DNA from: an uncultured Duncaniella sp.
GTDB lineage: Bacteria > Bacteroidota > Bacteroidia > Bacteroidales > Muribaculaceae
DNA: 64,000 nucleotides
Direction of reading: 5' to 3'
NCBI GenBank assembly: GCA_910587165.1
Contig: CAJUKP010000003.1
Span: 89,296 to 153,295 of the forward strand
A program made the translations under genes and the position numbers. Below the pieces are notes generated by a model. The model searched no databases. It had not been told where the DNA came from and saw only the letters and a list, made by a program, of their open reading frames with translations. How positions within the stretch are numbered: the first letter of the stretch is position 1; each line of letters starts with the position of its first letter. This document shows positions 35,375 through 45,356 of the stretch, piece after piece.

Positions 35375-36313
35375 ATGCCAATCATGGAAAAAGACAAGCT
35401 CAAAGCAAAATATAAGACCATCATGACCTGGGAGGGTGGCCAGCGCCTCTTCAACTTCGCCTACAGCGTGGGTGCGGCCATCGTAATCTGGGGTGCTCTT
35501 TTCAAGATCCTCCACCTCCCCGGGGGCAATACTCTGCTCTGCATCGGTATGGGCACCGAGGTGCTCATGTTCATCCTCACCGCATTCGACCGTCCTCCCA
35601 AGGAGTACCACTGGGAAGAGGTGTTCCCCGAACTTGACAAGCGCAAGGCCGAAGGGGCAGAGACAGCCCGTCAGATCCGCGGCGGAGCTCCTGTCGCAGC
35701 TCCCGCAGCCATAGCTCCGGAAGCAGCGGCAACCGGATCGGCGTTCAATCTCTCGGAGGCCGACACCGCATCGCTCAGCGAGAGCATAGCCCGCATGAGC
35801 GCTGCCGCCGAGCAACTCTCGAAAATGGCCGAACTCACCACCGCCACACAGGAATATCTCACACAGATGAGCGCCATTGCCGACCAGATGCAGCAGCTAC
35901 GCCAGACCACCGAGGCTCTCAACAACGTCTCAAGCGTGCTCCTGCAGAGCTATGCGGCCATCACTGAGAACTCGGCCGGGATCACTGAGAACTCGCGCGG
36001 CTATATCTCGCAGATGGGCGATCTCAACCGCAATCTCGGCGGCCTCAACACCATCTATGAGATCCAGCTCAAGAGTGTGTCGTCACAGCTCGAGAGCATC
36101 GACCGCGTCAACCGCGGCATCAAGGACATACGCGATATGTATGAGAAAAGCGCGTCACAGAGCGCCCGCTACTGTGAGGAGACCGAGAAGATGGCGCGAT
36201 ATATGCAACAGCTCAACCAGGTGTATGAGAAGATGCTCCATGCCATGACCGTCAATATGTATCGCCCCATGATGAGCGACATCCCCGGCGCCCAGTCGTC
36301 AGGCGCGGTATAA
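35375..36313 (+). CDS. gldL: Type IX secretion motor protein GldL/PorL
   Basis: The product has 312 residues. Two N-terminal transmembrane helices (about 28-46 and 52-71) hold the conserved glutamate in GTEVLMFILTAF (Glu62), the residue shown in Flavobacterium GldL to be needed for proton-driven rotation. The rest is a cytoplasmic domain rich in Ala, Gln and Ser with coiled-coil character (SLSESIARMSAAAEQLSKM, LNQVYEKML). GldL and GldM form the inner-membrane motor. Two in-frame ATGs (35375, 35384) are possible starts. Confidence 0.94.
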   Translation: MPIMEKDKLKAKYKTIMTWEGGQRLFNFAYSVGAAIVIWGALFKILHLPGGNTLLCIGMGTEVLMFILTAFDRPPKEYHWEEVFPELDKRKAEGAETARQIRGGAPVAAPAAIAPEAAATGSAFNLSEADTASLSESIARMSAAAEQLSKMAELTTATQEYLTQMSAIADQMQQLRQTTEALNNVSSVLLQSYAAITENSAGITENSRGYISQMGDLNRNLGGLNTIYEIQLKSVSSQLESIDRVNRGIKDIRDMYEKSASQSARYCEETEKMARYMQQLNQVYEKMLHAMTVNMYRPMMSDIPGAQSSGAV

Positions 36314-36383
36314 CCCGCCTGTACGTCCGCCCCCTCTCCCCTTTCATCCACCCCCTTAACAACCGCATAAACCCCTACCCAAA

Positions 36384-37949
36384 TTGGCCGAATCAGTAGT
36401 CAGACTCTCACCGAGGCAGAAGATGATAAACCTCATGTATATCGTCCTCACCGCCATGCTCGCGCTCAACGTGTCGAGCGACGTGCTCGACGGCTTCGTC
36501 CAGGTCGAGGACGGCCTGGCACGCACCAACGCCAACGTGGGCCGTCGCAACGACGCGATATATGCCCAGCTTGAAAGCTTCACCCAGCAGAACCCCGGCA
36601 AAGGCACCCCCTGGCTCGGGAAGGCCTCCGATGTGCGCCGCCGCGCCGCCTCCCTCTACTCTCTCGTCGACTCCCTGAAGATCGCGATCGTGACGGAGGC
36701 CGACGGACCCGACGGAAAGGTAAATGATATCAACCATCGCGACGACCTCGAATCGGCAGCCGTGGTCATGCTCGCTCCGGGGCGCAACGAAGGCGCCCGC
36801 CTGCGCGAGGCCGTGGACTCCTACCGCGACTATATCACCGCCCTTGTGCCCGATTCAGTGAAACAATCGAGCATCCGCGAGGCGCTCTCCACCGCACCGT
36901 TCCGGCGTCCGGGCACAGTCCAGGACCAGAAATGGGAGGAAGCAAAATTTGAAAACCAGCCTGTGGTGGCAGCTGTAACCCTGCTCACCAAGCTTCAGAA
37001 CGACATACGGTATGCCGAAGGTGAGGCACTGTCAAACCTCCTCGCCGCCGTTGATGCCGGCGACGTGCGCGTCAACGAGCTCAACGCATTCGTGATCCCT
37101 CAGTCACGCATGGTGATGCGCGGCAGCCGCTACTCAGCCTCGATAGTGCTCGCCGCGGTCGACACCACCGCCCGCCCGGCCATATTCGTCGGAGGCAAGC
37201 AGCTCCCGTCAGACCGCGGGCTCTATGAATTCACCACCTCCTCGACCGGTAATTTCGACTACTCCGGCTATATCGAGGTGGCTCATGGCGACGGCTCCGT
37301 CACCAAACATCCCTTCTCGTCATCCTATACCGTGATGGAACCGACGGCCACAGTGTCGGCCACAATGATGAATGTGCTCTATGCCGGAATCAACAACCCC
37401 ATGAGCATCTCGGTGCCGGGAGTGCCCATGTCAGGGGTCTCCGCCACCATGACCAACGGCAGCCTCACCCGTCAGGGAGACCAGTGGATAGCCCGGCCCT
37501 CCAAGGTGGGCGAGAACGCCACCATCACAGTCACGGCAAACATCGACGGACGCCCGCAGACCGTGGCTACATCCACATTCCGTGTGCGCAAGCTCCCCGA
37601 TCCCGTGGCATTCATCTCATTCACCGGACAGAACGGCGCCAAGGACCGCTACAAGGGTGGCAAACCCTTCTCCAAGACGCTCCTCACCACTGCTCCCGGC
37701 ATCGAGGCGGCGATCGACGACGATATGCTCAACATCGACTTCCAGGTGCTCGGATTCGAGACAGTGTTCTTCGACCAGATGGGCAACGCCATCCCCGAGG
37801 TGTCGCAAGGAGCCGCCTTCTCGCAGCGTCAGCGCGACCAGTTCAAACGCCTCTCACGCGGCAAGAGGTTCTACATCTCCCGTATCCGCGCCAAAGGCCC
37901 CGACGGCATCGAGCGTGTGCTCAGCCCCGTCGAAGTTATCGTAAATTAG
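36384..37949 (+). CDS. gldM: Type IX secretion motor protein GldM/PorM
   Basis: The product has 521 residues starting at TTG 36384 (MAESVVRLSPRQKMINLMY). One transmembrane helix (about 15-33, MYIVLTAMLALNVSS) follows the conserved SPRQKM motif; its arginine (Arg11) matches the GldM Arg that pairs with the GldL Glu. The next ATG (36423) would remove this arginine, so TTG is the better start. The periplasmic part has four beta domains ending FYISRIRAKGPDGIERVL. It reaches up to the GldK/N ring. It follows gldL by 70 nt. Confidence 0.94.
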   Translation: MAESVVRLSPRQKMINLMYIVLTAMLALNVSSDVLDGFVQVEDGLARTNANVGRRNDAIYAQLESFTQQNPGKGTPWLGKASDVRRRAASLYSLVDSLKIAIVTEADGPDGKVNDINHRDDLESAAVVMLAPGRNEGARLREAVDSYRDYITALVPDSVKQSSIREALSTAPFRRPGTVQDQKWEEAKFENQPVVAAVTLLTKLQNDIRYAEGEALSNLLAAVDAGDVRVNELNAFVIPQSRMVMRGSRYSASIVLAAVDTTARPAIFVGGKQLPSDRGLYEFTTSSTGNFDYSGYIEVAHGDGSVTKHPFSSSYTVMEPTATVSATMMNVLYAGINNPMSISVPGVPMSGVSATMTNGSLTRQGDQWIARPSKVGENATITVTANIDGRPQTVATSTFRVRKLPDPVAFISFTGQNGAKDRYKGGKPFSKTLLTTAPGIEAAIDDDMLNIDFQVLGFETVFFDQMGNAIPEVSQGAAFSQRQRDQFKRLSRGKRFYISRIRAKGPDGIERVLSPVEVIVN

Positions 37950-37979
37950 TCAATACCCTCTTAGCAGACCATTATCATA

Positions 37980-39125
37980 ATGAAGAAATATCTTCTCACA
38001 GCCCTATGCCTCATCATGGCAGCCGGGATCTTCGCACAGGACACCTCCTCGTCGTCAAGCAGCGTGGTGCGCCGCCGCAGCGGCGACCGTCCGGGCTCGA
38101 AGACCGAGACTCCGGGTGTCACCCAGCGTATGCAGGCCCATTTCGAGGAGACTCCGGCCACCGACAGCGAGCTGCAGTGGATGCGGGTCATGTATCGCGA
38201 GCTTGATCTCACCAAGGATGAGAACGGCGCCCTCTACTATCCCGACGAACCGGTGGAGGGACAGGAGAATCTGTTCCGTATAATCCTGGGGCGTATGGCC
38301 GACGGTCAACTCGGCGCCTACGAATATCTCGACGGAAGGGAAGTGTTCTCCGACAACTTCAAGGTGAAGATGCGCGATGTGCTCGACAGGTTTCATATCA
38401 TCTACTCAGATGCCAAAGGCTCCACCGAGAAGAATCCGAAATTCACCATCGACGAAAGCGATGTTCCTGCCTCGGAAGTCCTCTCCTATTATATAATAGA
38501 GAAATGGGAGTTTGACCGCCGGTCCAACCGTATGCGCAACCGCATCGAGGCAATCTGCCCCGTGCTCCACCGTTCAGGCGATTTCGGCGGTGAGGCCGTT
38601 CGCTATCCGATGTTCTGGGTGAGATATGACGATCTGCGTCCGTTCCTCACCACACAGACAATCTTTACGGACGACGACAACAACCTCGCCACCTGCACCT
38701 ACGATGATTTCTTCCAGCTCGGGCTCTATAAAGGTGACATCTACAAGACCCGCAATCTCAAAAACAAGTCCCTGATGCAGCTCCACCCCGATCCCGAAGA
38801 GCTGGCCCATGCGCGCGACAGCATACAGCAGCGTCTCGACTCATACGAGAAGAAACTCTGGGTGCCGTCGCTCGAGGAGCTTGCCGAACGCCGCGAGGCT
38901 GCCGAGAAGGCTGCCGCTCTCGCCGAGGCCGCTGAAGCGGGAACCGAAGGAGAAACCGTGGCGCAAGGTGAGGAGAAACCCGCAAGGAGCGCACGTGCCT
39001 CCCGCTCGAAGCGCGGAGCCAAGAAGAGCTCCGCCACAAAATCGAAACCTGCCAAGGTGAAGAAACCCAAGGCTGCCAAGAGCCCGTCATCGGCCACACG
39101 GTCGGTGCGCAACCGCCGCCGCTGA
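37980..39125 (+). CDS. gldN: Type IX secretion protein GldN/PorN
   Basis: The product has 381 residues with a signal peptide ending IFAQ. The conserved GldN core spans about 55-290: WMRVMYRELDLTKDENGALYY, VLSYYIIEKWEFDRRSNRM, YPMFWVRYDDLRPFL. GldN forms the periplasmic ring with GldK. The last 90 residues are an Ala/Lys/Arg-rich low-complexity tail (KPAKVKKPKAAKSP), probably disordered. The stop overlaps the start of the glycosyltransferase gene by one base. Confidence 0.94.
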   Translation: MKKYLLTALCLIMAAGIFAQDTSSSSSSVVRRRSGDRPGSKTETPGVTQRMQAHFEETPATDSELQWMRVMYRELDLTKDENGALYYPDEPVEGQENLFRIILGRMADGQLGAYEYLDGREVFSDNFKVKMRDVLDRFHIIYSDAKGSTEKNPKFTIDESDVPASEVLSYYIIEKWEFDRRSNRMRNRIEAICPVLHRSGDFGGEAVRYPMFWVRYDDLRPFLTTQTIFTDDDNNLATCTYDDFFQLGLYKGDIYKTRNLKNKSLMQLHPDPEELAHARDSIQQRLDSYEKKLWVPSLEELAERREAAEKAAALAEAAEAGTEGETVAQGEEKPARSARASRSKRGAKKSSATKSKPAKVKKPKAAKSPSSATRSVRNRRR

Positions 39126-40048
39126 TGTCAGCATCACCCATCACAATTGTAATACCGGTTTTCAACCGTGCACACACGCTGCCCCGCCTGCTGCGCTCCA
39201 TCGACGCGCAAACCTTGGCGCCGGCAGCGGTCGTGCTTGTCGACAATGCCTCTACCGACACCTCCATGCAGGTGATGGGCGTATGGGCACGGGGGCGGCG
39301 CGATGTCACGATACTCTCCCAACCCCGGCCCGGGGCACCCGCCGCCCGCAATCTCGGGCTGGCCGCCGTAAGGACGGAGTGGACCATGTTCTTCGACTCA
39401 GATGACGAGATGACTCCGACCCACATAGCCGGACTCACGGCAGCCATCTCTGCCAATCCGGACGCCGGTATCGTGGGCAAGGACATAATCATCCGCCGCG
39501 ACGGCCACGACTCGCTGAAAAGGTTCGACATAAGCCGTCCGATGTTCATGCACATATTCCGCACGTCGCTTTCCACCCAGCGCTATGTGGCCCGCACGGA
39601 GCTGTTCCGTGCCGCCGGCGGATGGGACGAGTCACTGCCCGGATGGGACGATCTCGAACTCGGGGTGCGCCTGCTGCTCCTGTCGCCGGTAATGACAAAA
39701 GCCCCGGGCGAACCCGGGGCCATAGTGCATTTCCAATCTGAGTCAATCACCGGAGAGAGCTTCTCGGCGCGTCCCGGAGCATGGGAGAAATCGCTCGATG
39801 CCATGAGAGAGGATCTTCTCCGCGCGGGACGTCATGAAGCCATCGACTGGGTTGACGCCAAAGCCATGATACTTGCCGCCTCATATCGCCGCGAGGGCTC
39901 GCGTGGACTGGCCCGTCGCTTGCATGACCGGGTGATGGCCCGCACACCTCACAGATGGCGGATGAGGCTTATCTATCTCCATAACCTGATATTCCGCCGT
40001 CTCACATGGCTCCTTGCAGGCGCCATTTTTCCCGGCAGAAAATATTGA
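39125..40048 (+). CDS. Family 2 glycosyltransferase
   Basis: The product has 307 residues with a GT-A fold start ITIVIPVFNRAHTLPRLLRSI, then VVLVDNASTDTSMQVM and the DxD-like MFFDSDDEM (about 95-103). GWDDLELGVRLLL resembles the catalytic-base region. No signal peptide is seen; a hydrophobic, basic C-terminus may touch the membrane. It would transfer a sugar from a nucleotide donor. It begins within the gldN stop (TGATG), so it belongs to the type IX operon. Since type IX cargo is attached to a special LPS, a role in that glycan is a reasonable guess but not shown. Confidence 0.85.
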   Translation: MSASPITIVIPVFNRAHTLPRLLRSIDAQTLAPAAVVLVDNASTDTSMQVMGVWARGRRDVTILSQPRPGAPAARNLGLAAVRTEWTMFFDSDDEMTPTHIAGLTAAISANPDAGIVGKDIIIRRDGHDSLKRFDISRPMFMHIFRTSLSTQRYVARTELFRAAGGWDESLPGWDDLELGVRLLLLSPVMTKAPGEPGAIVHFQSESITGESFSARPGAWEKSLDAMREDLLRAGRHEAIDWVDAKAMILAASYRREGSRGLARRLHDRVMARTPHRWRMRLIYLHNLIFRRLTWLLAGAIFPGRKY

Positions 40049-40052
40049 GGCA

Positions 40053-40805
40053 TCACCTCTTGGGGTCGAACCCGCGGCGCTGCATAGCTCGGAGTATGCC
40101 ATGTCCGGATGCTTCGCGGTAATAGCCCAATATATGGGTGGCCCAATCGTTGTCGGTCTTGTCGCCCGAACGTGTGCGGTTGTATTCGCTCACAGTGTCA
40201 TTATAGGCCATGAGCTCGCCGGTCATTGCCTCCTCGTCGTCACGATAACGGTTGTTGAACACCACGAGATCAATGGGTAGCTTGGGTTTGAGATCCGGCT
40301 CCTCGCGTGGCACACCTATCGAGAGGCCACACACCACGAAAGTCTTCTTCGGGAGTCCGAGCAGAGTCGACACCGCCTCAGGGGCCACGGTACGTGCATA
40401 GCCGATGGGGCAGCATCCCAGTCCGAGACTCTCAGCCATAGTGAGCGCACTCATCATGGCCAACGATGCATCTATTATGCCTACGGCGATACCGTCGATG
40501 GTGTTGTTGAACTCGGGCATATCCTCACCGAGTTCCTCAGCGATGAGCCCGATCTTGTGATAGTCCATCACAAAGAGGAGGAAATGTGAGCAGGTCTTCA
40601 CCTGCTTCTGCCCTATCAGGGAGAAGAGTTTCAGCTTCACATCCTGGTCGGTCACGTCAATGACCGAGAACTGCTGTCCATTGTAGCTTGTGGGGGTGTT
40701 GCGGATGGCCTCGTAAATGAGGTTCATGTCCTCGGGGCTTACCTCTTCACGTTCGTATCTGCGTATGCTCCGGCGCTCTAAAAGTGTATCTTTTACGCTT
40801 TTCAT
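40053..40805 (-). CDS. Nitroreductase-family FMN oxidoreductase
   Basis: The product has 250 residues. It opens with TLLERRSIRRYEREEVSPED, the FMN-phosphate-binding RRSxRxY motif, followed by NTPTSYNGQQFSVIDV and ALTMAESLGLGCCPIGYAR. This is the NfsA/NfrA-like group of NAD(P)H flavin oxidoreductases that reduce nitro compounds, flavins or quinones; natural substrate unknown. It stands alone, converging on the glycosyltransferase with 4 nt between stops, and has its own promoter. Confidence 0.9.
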   Translation of the reverse strand: MKSVKDTLLERRSIRRYEREEVSPEDMNLIYEAIRNTPTSYNGQQFSVIDVTDQDVKLKLFSLIGQKQVKTCSHFLLFVMDYHKIGLIAEELGEDMPEFNNTIDGIAVGIIDASLAMMSALTMAESLGLGCCPIGYARTVAPEAVSTLLGLPKKTFVVCGLSIGVPREEPDLKPKLPIDLVVFNNRYRDDEEAMTGELMAYNDTVSEYNRTRSGDKTDNDWATHILGYYREASGHGILRAMQRRGFDPKR

Positions 40806-40869
40806 TGTGCAAATGTGTTTGGTTAGGAGATGTTTATTATTGTATTATCATGACGTAAGGATGATGTCG

Positions 40870-40902
40870 CAAATATAGTGAATAAATTCTTAAATGAGCA
40901 AC
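40870..40902 (-). promoter_or_regulatory. Promoter of the nitroreductase gene
   Basis: On the minus strand, -7 TATATTTG (40870-40877) matches TAnnTTTG, with GTTG (40899-40902) 21 nt upstream, a one-base variant of TTTG. Transcription would start about 60 nt before the ATG at 40805. Confidence 0.6.
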
Positions 40903-40936
40903 ATTTTGATAAAATAACAAACAAGGGGGCGAAAAG

Positions 40937-40968
40937 TTTTCTCAACCCCTCAAAAATTCGTAACTTTG
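40937..40968 (+). promoter_or_regulatory. Promoter of carAB
   Basis: TTTT (40937-40940) and TAACTTTG (40961-40968) are 20 nt apart, close to the TTTG/TAnnTTTG consensus. The -7 element ends 30 nt before the carA ATG. No PyrR or arginine-repressor site is evident between promoter and start. Confidence 0.65.
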
Positions 40969-40998
40969 CACAGTCAATAATTCATCCCCTACACCGCA

Positions 40999-42069
40999 AT
41001 GCGACAGATTAAGCGCGCCCGTCTGATTCTTGCGGACGGCACCACATTTGAAGGGAAGTCTTTCGGCTATGATGCTTCCACTGCCGGCGAGGTTGTGTTC
41101 AACACCGCCATGACCGGCTATCCCGAAAGTCTTACCGACCCTTCCTACGAGGGTCAGATTCTGGTAACAACCTATCCTATCCTCGGCAACTACGGCGTTC
41201 CGCCCCGCCGCGAGAAGGACGACGTCAGCGAATACTACGAGAGCGACCATATCCATGCACGTGCCATCGTGGCACAGGACTACTCGTTCGACCATTCCCA
41301 CTGGCAGGCCGACCGCTCGCTGGCGCAATGGCTCCAGGAGGAGAAAATCCCCGGAATATACGGAGTGGACACCCGCGCCCTCACCAAGCATCTGCGCGAG
41401 CATGGCTCGATGCTCGGCAAGATTGTGGTGGAAGGCTGCGAGGAGCCTGACTTCTACGATCCCAACCGCGAGAACCTCGTGGCAAAGGTGTCGTGCAAAG
41501 AGGTCGAGGTGCACGGCGAAGGTGAGAAGACAGTCGTGCTGGTCGACTGCGGTGTCAAGCACAACATCATCCGCTGCCTCACCCGCCGCGGAGTCAAAGT
41601 GGTGCGTGTGCCCTGGAACTATGACTTCACCTCCATCCCCTACGACGGTCTCTTCATCTCCAACGGCCCCGGCAACCCCGATATGGCCGAGGAGACAGTG
41701 GCGCTGATACGCAAGGCCATGGAGAACGGGCGTCCAATCTGTGGCATCTGCATGGGCAACCAGCTCCTCTCGAAAGCCGCCGGCGCAAAGATCTACAAAC
41801 TCAAATACGGACACCGCAGCCACAACCAGCCGGTGCGCCGCGTGGGCACCGACCAGTGCTTCATCACCTCGCAGAACCATGGTTTCGCCGTGGACAACGA
41901 TACTATCCCCGCCGACTGGGAACCGCTCTTCATCAACATGAACGACGGCACCAACGAGGGCATCCGTCACAAGACCAAGCCCTATTTCTCGGCCCAGTTC
42001 CACCCCGAGGCATCCTCGGGCCCGAAGGACACCGAGTTCCTCTTCGACGAGTTCATAAATATGCTTTAA
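40999..42069 (+). CDS. carA: Carbamoyl-phosphate synthase small (glutaminase) subunit
   Basis: The product has 356 residues. The N-terminal CPSase domain (LADGTTFEGKSFG, FNTAMTGYPE) leads to a class-I glutamine amidotransferase domain with nucleophile elbow GICMGNQ (Cys251) and the His335/Glu337 pair in QFHPEASSGP. It supplies ammonia from glutamine to CarB for carbamoyl phosphate, used in pyrimidine and arginine synthesis. It starts 30 nt after its promoter and is followed by carB at 21 nt. Confidence 0.97.
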   Translation: MRQIKRARLILADGTTFEGKSFGYDASTAGEVVFNTAMTGYPESLTDPSYEGQILVTTYPILGNYGVPPRREKDDVSEYYESDHIHARAIVAQDYSFDHSHWQADRSLAQWLQEEKIPGIYGVDTRALTKHLREHGSMLGKIVVEGCEEPDFYDPNRENLVAKVSCKEVEVHGEGEKTVVLVDCGVKHNIIRCLTRRGVKVVRVPWNYDFTSIPYDGLFISNGPGNPDMAEETVALIRKAMENGRPICGICMGNQLLSKAAGAKIYKLKYGHRSHNQPVRRVGTDQCFITSQNHGFAVDNDTIPADWEPLFINMNDGTNEGIRHKTKPYFSAQFHPEASSGPKDTEFLFDEFINML

Positions 42070-42090
42070 TCCCCATCACCCCCATTCATC

Positions 42091-45000
42091 ATGCGTAACG
42101 AAAATATCAAGAAAGTGCTGCTTCTCGGCAGCGGCGCGCTGAAAATCGGCGAGGCCGGCGAGTTTGACTATTCCGGCTCCCAGGCCCTCAAGGCCATGAA
42201 GGAGGAGGGGATCACCACAGTCCTCATCAACCCCAACATCGCCACCGTGCAGACCTCGGAAGGGTTTGCCGACAAGATCTACTTCCTCCCTGTGACCCCC
42301 TATTTCGTCGAGAAGGTGATCCGCAAGGAACGCCCCGACGGAATCCTGCTGGCCTTCGGAGGCCAGACCGCCCTCAACTGCGGTGTCGAGCTTCACCGTT
42401 CCGGTGTGCTCGAGGCCTACGGAGTCGAGGTGCTCGGCACCCCCGTGCGTGCCATCATGGACACCGAGGACCGCGAGCTCTTCGTGAAGAAGCTCGATGA
42501 AATCGACGTGCGTACCATCAAGAGCGAGGCCGTCAGCACCGTCGACGGCGCCATCAGCGCGGCATCGGCCCTCGGCTATCCCGTGATTGTCCGTGCGGCC
42601 TACGCACTCGGCGGTCTCGGCTCCGGTTTCTGCGACAACGAGCAGGAACTCGTGGCTCTTGTGGAGAAAGCTCTCGCATTCTCCCCCCAGGTGCTTGTGG
42701 AGAAATCGCTCAAAGGATGGAAAGAGGTTGAATACGAGGTGGTGCGCGACCGTTATGACAACTGCATCACCGTCTGCAACATGGAGAACTTCGACCCCCT
42801 CGGCATCCACACCGGCGAGTCAATCGTTGTGGCTCCCTCGCAGACCCTCACCAACGAAGACTATCACTATCTGCGCAAGCTCGCCATCAAGATCATACGC
42901 CACATCGGCATTGTCGGCGAGTGTAACGTACAGTATGCCTTCGACCCCGCCTCGATGGACTACCGCGTCATCGAGGTCAACGCCCGTCTGAGCCGCTCTT
43001 CAGCCCTCGCATCAAAGGCCACCGGCTATCCCCTGGCTTTCGTCGCCGCCAAACTCGGCCTCGGCTACGGTCTCTTCGACCTGAAGAACTCCGTGACCAA
43101 AGAGACATCCGCATTCTTCGAGCCCGCCCTCGACTATATCGTCTGCAAGATTCCCCGCTGGGACCTTGGCAAATTCCACGGTGTGCGCCGCGAGATCGGC
43201 TCGTCCATGAAATCCGTGGGCGAGGTGATGGCCATCGGCCGCACTTTCGAGGAAGCCATCCAGAAAGGCCTCCGCATGATCGGACAGGGTATGCACGGCT
43301 TCGTGGGCAACAACCAGAGCGAGATCCCCAATCTGGACCATGCACTGAGCGAACCCACCGACAAGCGCATCTTCGCCATCGCCCAGGCTATGCTCAAGGG
43401 CTACAGCGTGGAGCGCATACACGAGCTCACGAAGATTGACCGCTGGTTCCTCTTCAAGCTCATGAACATTATCGACACGGCTTCCGAGCTGCGCGGACAT
43501 CATGAGATCAAGGATATACCCGTAGCCCTCCTGCGTCAGGCCAAGGAGCAGGGATTCAGCGATTTCCAGGTAGCCCGCGAGGTGCTTCAGGAGCGCATGA
43601 CCAAAGCCGCCGCCGCTGCCGCCGAGGTGCGCGCCCTCCGCAAGAGCCTCGGGATCGTACCCGTGGTGAAACAGATCGACACCCTCGGTGCCGAATATCC
43701 CGCACAGACCAATTATCTCTATCTCACCTACAACGGCACCGAGAATGATGTGAAATATCTCCACGACCACCGCTCAATAGTGGTGCTCGGATCCGGAGCT
43801 TACCGCATCGGCTCGTCGGTAGAGTTTGACTGGTGTTCGGTAAACGCCCTCCTCACAGTCAAGCAGCAGGGATGGCGCTCGGTGATGATCAACTACAATC
43901 CCGAGACCGTGTCAACCGACTACGATATCTGCGACCGCCTCTATTTCGACGAGCTCACTTTCGAGCGCGTCATGGACATCCTCGAGCTTGAGCAACCCCA
44001 CGGCACAATCCTCTCGGTGGGCGGACAGATCCCCAATAACCTTGCCACCCGCCTTGACGCCCAGGGAGTCAACATCCTCGGCACCTCGGCCGAGTGTATC
44101 GACAACGCCGAGGACCGCAACAAGTTCTCGGCCATGCTCGACCGCCTCGGCATCGACCAGCCGAGCTGGCGCGAGCTCACAAGCATGGACGATATCAATG
44201 GATTCATAGCCGAGGTTGGCTTCCCGGTACTCGTCCGTCCCAGCTACGTGCTGTCAGGAGCGGCCATGAACGTGTGTCACAACCAGGAACAGCTCTCCCG
44301 CTTCCTGCGTCTGGCAGCCAACGTCTCCAAGGAGCATCCCGTCGTTGTGTCCAAATTCATCAACGGCGCAAAGGAGATCGAGATGGACGCCGTGGCCAAG
44401 AACGGCGAGATCGTCTGCTACGCCATCTCCGAGCATATCGAATATGCCGGCGTACACTCGGGCGATGCCACCATCCAGTTCCCGCCCCAGAAGCTCTATG
44501 TGGAGACCATGCGCCGCATCCGCAAGATCTCACGCCAGATAGCCGACGCGCTCCACATCTCAGGCCCGTTCAACATCCAGTTCCTTGCCAAGAACAACGA
44601 CATCAAGGTGATCGAGTGCAACCTCCGTGCCTCGCGTTCGTTCCCCTTCGTCAGCAAGGTGCTCAAGATCAACTTCATCGACCTGGCCACACGCGTCATG
44701 CTCGGCCTCGATGTGGAGAAACCCGGCAAGAACGCCTTCGATCTTGACTATGTGGGCATCAAGGCCTCACAGTTCAGCTTCTCACGTCTGCAGGGAGCCG
44801 ACCCCGTGCTCGGTGTCGACATGGCGTCGACAGGCGAGGTCGGATGTATCGGCAATGACTCGGCCGAGGCGCTCATCAAGGCAATGATATCTGTGGGCAA
44901 CCGCGTCCCCACAAAGGCAGTGCTCATGTCGACCGGCACACCCAAACAGAAAGCCGATCTGCTCGACGCCGCCCACGAGCTGGCCAACCGCGGCTACACC

Positions 45001-45315
45001 ATCTATGCCACCGGAGGCACCCACGCCTATCTCAACGACAACGGCATACCCGCTATCCGCGTCTACTGGCCCTCACAGCCCGATATGCAACCCCAGGCCA
45101 TCGAACTGCTTCATGAACACGCCGTGGACATGGTGATCAACATTCCCAAGAATTTCACCACCACCGAGCTCACCAACGGTTACAAGATACGCCGTGCGGC
45201 CATCGACCTCAACATTCCCCTGATGACCAACGCACGTCTCGCATCGGCCTACATAGACGCGTTCACCACCCACCCCATCGACGAGATCGAGATCAAGAGC
45301 TGGGACGAATACTAA
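42091..45315 (+). CDS. carB: Carbamoyl-phosphate synthase large subunit
   Basis: The product has 1074 residues (1073 in E. coli). Two ATP-grasp halves are clear: first with LLLGSGALKIGEAGEFDYSG-type start and VRAAYALGGLGSG, second with VLGSGAYRIGSSVEFDW and VRPSYVLSGAAM. The C-terminal MGS-like allosteric domain includes YATGGTHAYLNDNGI. It makes carbamoyl phosphate from bicarbonate, ammonia and two ATP, with a tunnel from CarA. All expected parts are present. Confidence 0.97.
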   Translation: MRNENIKKVLLLGSGALKIGEAGEFDYSGSQALKAMKEEGITTVLINPNIATVQTSEGFADKIYFLPVTPYFVEKVIRKERPDGILLAFGGQTALNCGVELHRSGVLEAYGVEVLGTPVRAIMDTEDRELFVKKLDEIDVRTIKSEAVSTVDGAISAASALGYPVIVRAAYALGGLGSGFCDNEQELVALVEKALAFSPQVLVEKSLKGWKEVEYEVVRDRYDNCITVCNMENFDPLGIHTGESIVVAPSQTLTNEDYHYLRKLAIKIIRHIGIVGECNVQYAFDPASMDYRVIEVNARLSRSSALASKATGYPLAFVAAKLGLGYGLFDLKNSVTKETSAFFEPALDYIVCKIPRWDLGKFHGVRREIGSSMKSVGEVMAIGRTFEEAIQKGLRMIGQGMHGFVGNNQSEIPNLDHALSEPTDKRIFAIAQAMLKGYSVERIHELTKIDRWFLFKLMNIIDTASELRGHHEIKDIPVALLRQAKEQGFSDFQVAREVLQERMTKAAAAAAEVRALRKSLGIVPVVKQIDTLGAEYPAQTNYLYLTYNGTENDVKYLHDHRSIVVLGSGAYRIGSSVEFDWCSVNALLTVKQQGWRSVMINYNPETVSTDYDICDRLYFDELTFERVMDILELEQPHGTILSVGGQIPNNLATRLDAQGVNILGTSAECIDNAEDRNKFSAMLDRLGIDQPSWRELTSMDDINGFIAEVGFPVLVRPSYVLSGAAMNVCHNQEQLSRFLRLAANVSKEHPVVVSKFINGAKEIEMDAVAKNGEIVCYAISEHIEYAGVHSGDATIQFPPQKLYVETMRRIRKISRQIADALHISGPFNIQFLAKNNDIKVIECNLRASRSFPFVSKVLKINFIDLATRVMLGLDVEKPGKNAFDLDYVGIKASQFSFSRLQGADPVLGVDMASTGEVGCIGNDSAEALIKAMISVGNRVPTKAVLMSTGTPKQKADLLDAAHELANRGYTIYATGGTHAYLNDNGIPAIRVYWPSQPDMQPQAIELLHEHAVDMVINIPKNFTTTELTNGYKIRRAAIDLNIPLMTNARLASAYIDAFTTHPIDEIEIKSWDEY

Positions 45316-45356
45316 ACATAATTAAGTGAAAACATCCTTAACCAAAGCCAAAAAGA

